A DNA stretch of 19,980 nt from Bacteroidetes bacterium UBA2234 (GTDB lineage Bacteria; Bacteroidota; Bacteroidia; NS11-12g; UBA955), in the NCBI GenBank assembly GCA_002347985.1, contig DDYM01000066.1, positions 9,353 to 29,332 of the forward strand, written 5' to 3'. Of this stretch, positions 1 to 6,236 are shown one piece after another; the stretch's first letter is position 1; each line of letters begins with the position of its first letter. Below the pieces are notes generated by a model. That model did not search any database. It worked only from the letters and a program-made list of their open reading frames with translations, and was not told where the DNA came from. The translations under genes and the position numbers were made by a program.

Positions 1-342
1 GTCCAACTTGCCTTTTGAATCGATGACTTCGAAATAGTAATTCAAGGTGGTAGATGTCCAGTTGTTGGAATTCGCCGTAGGTAGAGATTTCTGAAATTTG
101 AAAGATTTATTTTCAGCAGAAGCGAGAGAATAGCTGTAGGTAGTGGTGTCAACACCCGTTGAGGTATTTCCCGATTGTAAACGCACAATCATTGTTTTTA
201 CATGGATCGAATCGGCTTTGTTATTTTGTATTGTTTGCGATATCTCTTGAATCACTGTCCTAGGGACAAAGGGTTCGCATGAAGCAAAAAACATTGTTGC
301 TGTGATTGCGTAAATAGTGAACAGGATTTTTAGGGTTTTCAT
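1..342 (-). CDS. Putative lipoprotein, C-terminus beyond the left edge
   Basis: An open frame of 114 codons runs from an ATG at 342 to the window edge with no stop, so this is the N-terminal part of a longer protein. It begins with a basic stretch (MKTLKI), a hydrophobic segment and a lipobox-like FFASC with Cys22, which suggests a signal-peptidase-II lipoprotein, probably in the outer membrane. The mature part is polar and rich in Ser, Thr and Asn and contains runs that look like beta-strands; I recognise no domain. The ATG lies 5 bases after the stop of the preceding minus-strand gene, so the two are almost certainly co-transcribed. The function is unknown. The reading frame and signal peptide are seen directly; the cellular location is inferred. 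Confidence 0.7.
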   Translation of the reverse strand, partial: MKTLKILFTIYAITATMFFASCEPFVPRTVIQEISQTIQNNKADSIHVKTMIVRLQSGNTSTGVDTTTYSYSLASAENKSFKFQKSLPTANSNNWTSTTLNYYFEVIDSKGKLD

Positions 343-347
343 GAGGT

Positions 348-1673
348 TTAGAACTTTACTCTAACGGATAAGCCAAGGTTGTAAATTTCGTTTAAGGTTT
401 TGATTGTAATTTGCTGTTGCGATAATTCGTCTCTATTATAACTCGTTATGGTGGGAGTGATTTTTTGTGTGGTGAGCAAAGTTTCTGTTTTTATGAAATC
501 GGAATAAATAGGAATCCTTGAATAGCTTGCAGAGGCTGTGATTTCGATGTTTTTTTTGATGGGATAAATATACTGAAAGTGAACATTAACGGGTAGAAAC
601 GTATGTTTCTCATTGGGAATAAACTGATAATCTTCTAGTAGCAAACGACCGCTGCCAACGGGTTTGTTTTGATAGGTGGTGAAACTATCTGTATAGTTGT
701 TTCCGTGAATATGTGTTGTCATTCCCCAACCAAGGCCACCGCCGATTTCAAAATGGCACTTATGGAAGGGAATGAGCACTCCAATTTCATTGAGCAGGTA
801 ATTGCACGACAAATTTGGGTCTGCTTTGGTGTGGTAACTGTATCCCCATTGGTATTTTGCACTGGGTTGAATGAGAATGCCAAAGGAAGTCCATAACCCA
901 TTGGCCAAATTATTTGGAAGGGGTACTCGGGATGTTTGATTACCAATGAACTTTGATAAAATTGCTTGATTCAACCCATAGCCGCTATTCACAGTAAAAA
1001 TGAATTGGTATTTTTTCTTATAATCTGCGGTTAAAAAAGGTGTTGGATTTTGATTTATAGGTAAGGGTATATCGAGCAGTTGCGTTGGAACATCTTCTTT
1101 TTTTAGCAATGCGGAGTTGGCCGAATCTAGGGTTACCACTTCGGATAATTTCGTAATGGAAAACGATCTTGGAACAGTATATCGTGCATGTTTTTTTGTG
1201 AGCATGATCGTTGATCCTATAAAAGCGTCAAAGTTGGTGGCTAAGGATTGATAGAATAATACAATCAGAACATTACGTGGGTAATTTTTCTTCGACGACA
1301 ATAAAAAATAGGCAATGGATGGGGAAGTTGTGGTGCTAATTAATAATGGGTAGGCTGTTAATTTAACTTGAGGAATGGCAACATTTCTCAAGTATTTCAA
1401 GGAATCTTTGATTTGCAGAATTACTATTTCCCCTTTTAGTCTTGTGTAGGTTAACTGCGGCTGAAGTGAATCGTTTTCAAGATATTCTATTTGAACAGGT
1501 CTTTCAATTTGTTTTTTTTCGCTGTTATTATGGATGACCATTTCCGTATTAGCCAAGTATTTTGCTACTTCGTTGGAAATTCTGATTTGTGTTTTTCTGG
1601 GTCGAAAAGCCGAATTACAACCGCAGAAGTGCATTGCAAAAATCACGATAGCAAACATTAAAATACGGTTCAT
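348..1673 (-). CDS. Hypothetical lipoprotein with C-terminal beta-barrel-like region
   Basis: This 441-residue protein is not a family I recognise. Residues 1-19 form a hydrophobic signal ending in FCGC, so Cys19 is a plausible lipidation site. Residues 20-220 are mixed, with a hydrophobic patch around 120-155. From about residue 225 to the end the sequence alternates polar and hydrophobic residues with many aromatics, Gly-rich turns (GGGLGWG) and a terminal Phe (VRVKF), which resembles an outer-membrane beta-barrel. A lipid anchor together with a barrel would be unusual; the N-terminal signal may instead be an ordinary one. The gene heads a two-gene unit with the lipoprotein downstream and is isolated from the upstream hydrolase by a strong terminator. 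Its DNA is visibly AT-rich compared with the housekeeping genes (two 60-base lines counted at 35-37% G+C). An AT-rich TATTTTTA lies 6 bases before the ATG, but no -33 element is evident. Confidence 0.75.
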   Translation of the reverse strand: MNRILMFAIVIFAMHFCGCNSAFRPRKTQIRISNEVAKYLANTEMVIHNNSEKKQIERPVQIEYLENDSLQPQLTYTRLKGEIVILQIKDSLKYLRNVAIPQVKLTAYPLLISTTTSPSIAYFLLSSKKNYPRNVLIVLFYQSLATNFDAFIGSTIMLTKKHARYTVPRSFSITKLSEVVTLDSANSALLKKEDVPTQLLDIPLPINQNPTPFLTADYKKKYQFIFTVNSGYGLNQAILSKFIGNQTSRVPLPNNLANGLWTSFGILIQPSAKYQWGYSYHTKADPNLSCNYLLNEIGVLIPFHKCHFEIGGGLGWGMTTHIHGNNYTDSFTTYQNKPVGSGRLLLEDYQFIPNEKHTFLPVNVHFQYIYPIKKNIEITASASYSRIPIYSDFIKTETLLTTQKITPTITSYNRDELSQQQITIKTLNEIYNLGLSVRVKF

Positions 1674-1785
1674 GAAGGGTAAAAATAAAAAGGGAATACT
1701 TGTAAATAAAATATTTTGTTTGAAAAAGGGAGTTAATCAACCGCAATGAATCTTTAAATTTCTGTGAAAAGTTCGCTTTAGGAAT

Positions 1786-1824
1786 AAAAAGGAGGGGGCG
1801 GCCAATGGCCGCCCCCTCCTTTTT
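1786..1824 (-). terminator. Perfect intrinsic terminator hairpin downstream of the T9SS hydrolase
   Basis: The arms GGAGGGGGCGGCC (1791-1803) and GGCCGCCCCCTCC (1807-1819) pair perfectly over 13 bp with a 3-base AAT loop. They are flanked by A5 (1786-1790) and T5 (1820-1824), which extend the pairing to 18 bp. Read on the minus strand the stem ends in a T run about 65 bases after the hydrolase stop, as expected for a Rho-independent terminator. Because of the symmetric A/T flanks it could work in both directions. It separates two same-strand transcription units. Confidence 0.9.
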
Positions 1825-1889
1825 ATATTGAAGTTGAATCCCTACAAGTCTAGAAATTCATTCAAGTGTAGATGTTTGTTTTTGGTGAA

Positions 1890-3425
1890 TTAATCAACCA
1901 TCAATTTGCTGCTTCCAACACCGTCGTTGAACTGCATTCTTACGATGTACATTCCTGCTGGAACATTCAATTCGTATACGTTGTGGTTGCCGTTAACAGC
2001 AAACTCGCGAACTACTTTGCCATTGATGTCTACCAAGCTAGCACCCATCAATACACGGTTGTCCCAGTTGTTGTGGATGATCAATTGGTTTTTCGCTGGG
2101 TTAGGAGCCAAAGTAACGTTGGTTCCCAAGTTGGTGTTTTCTACACCCACAGTAGCTACAAGACCCAAAGAAACTGCAATACGAGGAGCCATGTAACCCA
2201 TTACAGAATCAACATATTTCATCGCTTTGCCTTTGCTCTGCATAGGGTTAGACGCTTTGATACCCGCCAAAATTACAGAAGGGCTGTATGGAGGACTTGG
2301 CAACATCTTGATTTTAGCTGTATCGTACCATTCGTATGGTCCAGAAGCGTTTGCAAGACCTGCAATTGGATATAATCCGTCAACACCTTTGTTCAAAATG
2401 TTTGCTGCGCGGGTGTAATCGTCCATTACTTTTCCTTTGTAAGGAGCGGTATTTCCCAAACGCTGACAACGCGACATAGCATCGAAACCACCACTTACTT
2501 CAACAACTTGCAAAGTAGTACCAGGTACGTTTACCATTCCTGTTGTGTAAGGGGCAAAAGGATCCATGATAGAATGACTCCAAATCATTGGAATTTCACC
2601 TTTTTCCATCCAAGCAGAATCACCAATCGCACCACCTACGGCAAATGCCAAACGAGCGTTTGATGTATAACCTACGTGGTTTGATTTACAGAACATACCC
2701 ATGGCTGGATTGTCTACACCAACACCTGTGCGGTCACCCCACATGGTATCGTTTACCATCACTTTGCCAGTGCTAGCATCACGGAATTTGGTGCTTTTGA
2801 TTTCACTCTGACGGTCGATAGAAGCATAAGCACTGGTGATGTATCCACCTGTACCGTTTCCACCTACCGCAATTTTTGTAGTGTCGATGTTGTAAGGGTT
2901 TCCGCCTTCTTTCACGCTCTTTTTCATGAAACGAACGCAAGTAGCCAAATCCTGAACTCCTTTGTAAGCCGCGTTGATGATACCTTGCTTACGCAAATCA
3001 ACTGTAGCTGCTGAAGGGTTCCAACCCATACGATAAGTCATTGAAGCAACAACGTAACCACGCTGAGCCAACGACATACAGAAAGCCACAGTTGCACTGT
3101 CGTCTTTGTAACCCACTGGGCTGTTGTTTGAATAACGTGGCAAGAAAGAACCGGTGTGAGTGAAAATAATCAACGGACGGTTGCTTGCGCCATCTTGTGG
3201 CTCGTAGATGTCTGCTGTCATAGCAACAAATCCATAACCTGGAGCCATTGCTACTTTGCTAGCCAAAGTTGGAGTTCCTGTAAGTACGGTGTAGTTGTCA
3301 CCGTAAGTAACGTTTTTTGTAACCTTGATCTTGTCGGCAGTCAATACTTGATCCACATATTTAATTTGGGAAAAAGCGCTTGAGGCCAACACAACTGACA
3401 AGGTAGCGAGTAATGTTTTTTTCAT
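1890..3425 (-). CDS. T9SS-exported alpha/beta-hydrolase (carboxylesterase-like) lacking the usual nucleophile serine
   Basis: The 511-residue protein starts with a signal peptide (MKKTLLATLSVVLASSAFSQ, cleavage near residue 20). Residues about 60-420 resemble the carboxylesterase-like alpha/beta-hydrolase fold: an oxyanion-loop-like FTHTGSF (88-94), a TYRMGW (130-135) like the YRLG of type-B carboxylesterases, a nucleophile-elbow-like GGNGTGG (188-194), GGAIGDSAW (264-272) and SHSIMDPFAPY (283-293), with Asp288 where the catalytic acid loop is expected. The elbow has Gly191 where such enzymes have Ser, so it may be inactive or use another residue. From about 428 to the end is a typical T9SS type A sorting domain: an APNP motif, a DINGKVV strand and a closing PAGMYIVRM. 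The product is thus predicted to be secreted or surface-attached. I chose the start at 3425 because it begins the signal peptide and follows a good promoter; the frame upstream runs into the receptor gene. Confidence 0.85.
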   Translation of the reverse strand: MKKTLLATLSVVLASSAFSQIKYVDQVLTADKIKVTKNVTYGDNYTVLTGTPTLASKVAMAPGYGFVAMTADIYEPQDGASNRPLIIFTHTGSFLPRYSNNSPVGYKDDSATVAFCMSLAQRGYVVASMTYRMGWNPSAATVDLRKQGIINAAYKGVQDLATCVRFMKKSVKEGGNPYNIDTTKIAVGGNGTGGYITSAYASIDRQSEIKSTKFRDASTGKVMVNDTMWGDRTGVGVDNPAMGMFCKSNHVGYTSNARLAFAVGGAIGDSAWMEKGEIPMIWSHSIMDPFAPYTTGMVNVPGTTLQVVEVSGGFDAMSRCQRLGNTAPYKGKVMDDYTRAANILNKGVDGLYPIAGLANASGPYEWYDTAKIKMLPSPPYSPSVILAGIKASNPMQSKGKAMKYVDSVMGYMAPRIAVSLGLVATVGVENTNLGTNVTLAPNPAKNQLIIHNNWDNRVLMGASLVDINGKVVREFAVNGNHNVYELNVPAGMYIVRMQFNDGVGSSKLMVD

Positions 3426-3445
3426 ATTTATTGTTTTGGTTTTTA

Positions 3446-3475
3446 CAAACTTAGTGAATTGAATGAATCTTACAA
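3446..3475 (-). promoter_or_regulatory. Bacteroidota-type promoter for the T9SS hydrolase
   Basis: On the minus strand a TTG (-33 element, 3475-3473), a 19-base spacer and a perfect TAAGTTTG (-7 element, 3453-3446) lie in the 70-base gap between the receptor stop and the hydrolase ATG. The -7 element ends 20 bases before the ATG, which leaves a short A-rich leader. The hydrolase can therefore be transcribed independently of the receptor gene upstream of it. Confidence 0.7.
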
Positions 3476-3495
3476 TATCTATTGGATAAACAAAT

Positions 3496-6120
3496 TTATA
3501 AGTCAAAGTAAACCGAGAAATAGGCCATTCTACCAATTCTTGGGCCGCCATACACTTGCATCACCATGTTGTTCGTGATATTGCTAGCACCCATTTTAAT
3601 CATCGCTTTGAACTTTGGAATTGTTTTCGAAAGCATCGCATCGAGCAGCCAATAGGTTGGGACATTGCCGGTAAACTGTGGGCTGCCTTCGTATTTGAAC
3701 CCTTGAATCCATTTGTAATTGAGGCTAAATCCAAGGTCTTTCATTTTCAATTTCTTAATTGCAATACTCTGACCGCTTAAGCTCAGATTGAATTTATTTT
3801 TGGGTGTATTAAAAGCAGGGATAATGGGGTCTAAATTATCCGTTTTATTCAACTGATTGAATGAATAATTGATTCCAGCGGTGTAATTTTTTGCAAAGAA
3901 ATAGTTGGTTCCGATGCTTACACCCGTTGTAGTTACAGTGGTCTCCGCATTGGTAGCAATTCGATATACTTGGCCGCCACTGATATAGTTTATCGAATAG
4001 TCGATGGTAGGATCAAAGCCAATTTTATATCCGATAAAGTCCTGATAGTAGCTGAAATAGGCACTTGCATCGATATTCAATTTATTTGATAACAAGAAGG
4101 ATTTATAACCCACTTCAATACTCTTTACTTTTTCGGGACGAACGGGGTCTACATGGAACCATTGTAGTTTGCCCAGCTGTGTTGTGAGCCCGCTGAGCGC
4201 ATCGTACAAGGAAGGAATGGTCACCAAACTATCGTATCCTTTGATATTTCCCAAGAGAATGGCACGACCCACATTGTAGTACAGGTATTGATCCGCCAAG
4301 GTTGGGTTTCTAACTCCCGCCGATAAGCTTACACGGTAATAAGTGATTTTGTCTGGTGTATAAACCATCGATGCCGCCGGTGAGAAAATGAAGGGGAAGT
4401 TCTGATTTTTGTCAACCCGCGCCGTTGCATTGATTTTGAGTTTATTGTTTTTTGATCGTTGTTCGATGCCTGCATACACGCCAAATTCGTGGTTTTTGAT
4501 TTTGCGGTTGTTGGTATCTGAGAAAATCGTACCCATGGAATTGGGTCGATACAGTCTGCCTGAAAATCCAGATGTGAGCGAAAGTCTATCTTTTAACTTG
4601 AAACGGTGTTCACCTTGAACATGGTAGAGTGCGCTTTTATCATAGAACCCACTGCCACCTTGACCAAAACTTCTAAGAGTCGTAATAGCGTTCTTTAAAC
4701 TGTCGAATCTCTCTGTTCCTGGGGCAAATCGTTGATAGGTATTGGGTTGAACAGAATGTGGCAATCCCTGCCAGTCATTTTTTCTGTCGGCCAGATTCGC
4801 ACATTGCTCATGCCAAACGAACAGAGAATCTTGATTTTGCGCCATTAAAGCATCCAACTCCTTGAACCAATTTGGGTTGCTAAACCAGTCTCCTGTGGGA
4901 TAGCCTGGCAAATTTTTCATTTTGGGAACGAAGCGTTTTTTCCATAGGGCATAGTAGTCGCCACCCCATAGATCGTCTTGTTTTGCAGCTTTTTGCATCA
5001 ACAATGCGGTGAAAACAGCATCATAAGTTTTTCCTGCGTCTTCATTGGTTGAGTAAACACGCAAAAACCCATTTTTATCTTTGTATTCCAGACGATTTTG
5101 AAGGAATTTGATATCTCTCAGACTGTATCGATTGTCGCCTTGGTAAACCGTTGTTCCCATTCCATAGTTCATTTGGTATTCGAACTGACGGGCTCCGTCG
5201 GGCTTGGGACGATAGGCGGTCATAAAGGATGTTTTGAAATTGTAGGTATTGTAATCTACGATGTCTTTTTCTTCATAGCCCTGACGGTTGAATCGCATCA
5301 AACCGGGGTAGTCGAATTTTTGTGATTTTGCGGTGGCATCATTTTCACCTGGGCGCAGAACTTCGTCGCCATATCGATTCACGGCGTCGTACCCCCCGGG
5401 GTTGAGAATATTATTGACACTATCCATAGGTCCGCCTGATTTTACGGCTTCCATGTTATCGGCCACCCAATCATAAGCTTTCATATAGAACAGATTGGCT
5501 TTCATGGCCCAATGTTCTTGTCCTGGCTTGCCTCCAAAGGCTTTTGCGTAGCGGATGGCAGTCTCTGTGAGACCTCGTTCTGCCACTTTTTGTTTTACCT
5601 GCAGACCTTGGTATTTGAATGGGTCTTTGGTGGTCATTGAGATCACACCGTTGAATGCTCCGGGACCATAGTAAGCGCTTGATGCACCCACCACAATTTC
5701 TTGGTTGATGACATCGAGTTCACTGGCACCGAGGAAATTGCCGAGGGAGAAGTTTAGGCCGGGAGATTGGTTGTCTACCCCATCAATCACTTGCAGTGTT
5801 CTCACGGGACTTGTGCTGTTGAATCCGCGGGTATTTACAATTCGGAAACCCAAGCTGGCACTGGTTACATCCACTCCTTTGAGGTGTCCGAGGGCTTCGT
5901 AAAAATCTGAGGCGGGGGTTTCACGTATGCTTTGAGCTCCCATGCTTTCTACGGTGAGGGGCGACTCTTTAAGCTTTTCTTTAAGACGGTTTTGTTTGAT
6001 GACAACCTCCCCAATGCGATCTACTTTTTTGGGTGAAAGTGTATCTTGATTTGCTGACTGTGCTTGCGTGTTGATGATAAAAAATAAGCCAAAAATACAC
6101 AGGAGTAATGGTTGTTTCAT
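3496..6120 (-). CDS. TonB-dependent outer-membrane receptor
   Basis: This 874-residue protein has a signal peptide (residues 1-21, ending TQAQ), a TonB-box-like stretch around IGEVVI (36-41), a plug domain at roughly 45-168 (VESMGAQSIRETPASDFYEA, an NTRGF strand and GPGAFNGVISMTTKDPF) and a long beta-barrel to the C-terminus. The motif NPTLADQY in the barrel is common in Bacteroidota receptors. The N-terminal carboxypeptidase-regulatory-like domain of SusC proteins is absent and no susD is adjacent, so this is a plain TonB receptor rather than a Sus pair. It would import a large or scarce ligand across the outer membrane; the substrate cannot be read from sequence. The next gene on the strand encodes a T9SS-exported hydrolase 70 bases away. 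I start at 6120, which begins the signal peptide; the frame continues 24 codons upstream without a better start. The last residue is Leu rather than the usual Phe. Confidence 0.93.
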   Translation of the reverse strand: MKQPLLLCIFGLFFIINTQAQSANQDTLSPKKVDRIGEVVIKQNRLKEKLKESPLTVESMGAQSIRETPASDFYEALGHLKGVDVTSASLGFRIVNTRGFNSTSPVRTLQVIDGVDNQSPGLNFSLGNFLGASELDVINQEIVVGASSAYYGPGAFNGVISMTTKDPFKYQGLQVKQKVAERGLTETAIRYAKAFGGKPGQEHWAMKANLFYMKAYDWVADNMEAVKSGGPMDSVNNILNPGGYDAVNRYGDEVLRPGENDATAKSQKFDYPGLMRFNRQGYEEKDIVDYNTYNFKTSFMTAYRPKPDGARQFEYQMNYGMGTTVYQGDNRYSLRDIKFLQNRLEYKDKNGFLRVYSTNEDAGKTYDAVFTALLMQKAAKQDDLWGGDYYALWKKRFVPKMKNLPGYPTGDWFSNPNWFKELDALMAQNQDSLFVWHEQCANLADRKNDWQGLPHSVQPNTYQRFAPGTERFDSLKNAITTLRSFGQGGSGFYDKSALYHVQGEHRFKLKDRLSLTSGFSGRLYRPNSMGTIFSDTNNRKIKNHEFGVYAGIEQRSKNNKLKINATARVDKNQNFPFIFSPAASMVYTPDKITYYRVSLSAGVRNPTLADQYLYYNVGRAILLGNIKGYDSLVTIPSLYDALSGLTTQLGKLQWFHVDPVRPEKVKSIEVGYKSFLLSNKLNIDASAYFSYYQDFIGYKIGFDPTIDYSINYISGGQVYRIATNAETTVTTTGVSIGTNYFFAKNYTAGINYSFNQLNKTDNLDPIIPAFNTPKNKFNLSLSGQSIAIKKLKMKDLGFSLNYKWIQGFKYEGSPQFTGNVPTYWLLDAMLSKTIPKFKAMIKMGASNITNNMVMQVYGGPRIGRMAYFSVYFDL

Positions 6121-6143
6121 GGGCAATAAAATGGGTTTAATCG

Positions 6144-6167
6144 TTGCAATATAGCAAACAATTGCAA
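6144..6167. repeat. Inverted repeat, possible operator upstream of the receptor gene
   Basis: TTGCAAT (6144-6150) and ATTGCAA (6161-6167) form a perfect 7-bp inverted repeat with a 10-base spacer, 24 bases upstream of the receptor ATG. On the minus strand the repeat covers TATATTG, a weak -7-like sequence one base short of TAnnTTTG. That position would suit a dimeric regulator controlling the receptor. It is an inference from symmetry and position only; no specific regulator family is recognisable. Confidence 0.35.
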
Positions 6168-6218
6168 AAACGATGGAACTTATGGTTTCCAAATGAAAAT
6201 CCTGCGATGAATTTTCCG

Positions 6219-6226
6219 TAAACTTG
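6219..6226 (+). promoter_or_regulatory. Possible -7 element for the 2-oxoacid dehydrogenase E1 gene
   Basis: TAAACTTG matches TAnnTTTG at all but one position and ends 10 bases before the ATG at 6237. No convincing TTG -33 element is found at the right distance. The call rests on the -7 match and on its position, which matches that seen before several other genes here. Confidence 0.35.
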
Positions 6227-6236
6227 CACCAACATT

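Noticed and set aside
1872..2375. A 167-codon plus-strand open frame opposite the T9SS hydrolase gene
   Set aside because: It is antisense to a well-supported gene, has no promoter or recognisable domain, and its composition is what the complement of that gene would give.
3426..3551. N-terminal extension of the hydrolase frame by 42 codons, overlapping the receptor gene
   Set aside because: The extension lacks signal-peptide character, while Met at 3425 begins a clear signal peptide and lies 20 bases after a consensus promoter located inside the supposed extension.
6121..6192. N-terminal extension of the TonB receptor by 24 codons
   Set aside because: The extension covers the likely promoter and dyad region, and Met at 6120 starts a standard signal peptide ending TQAQ.
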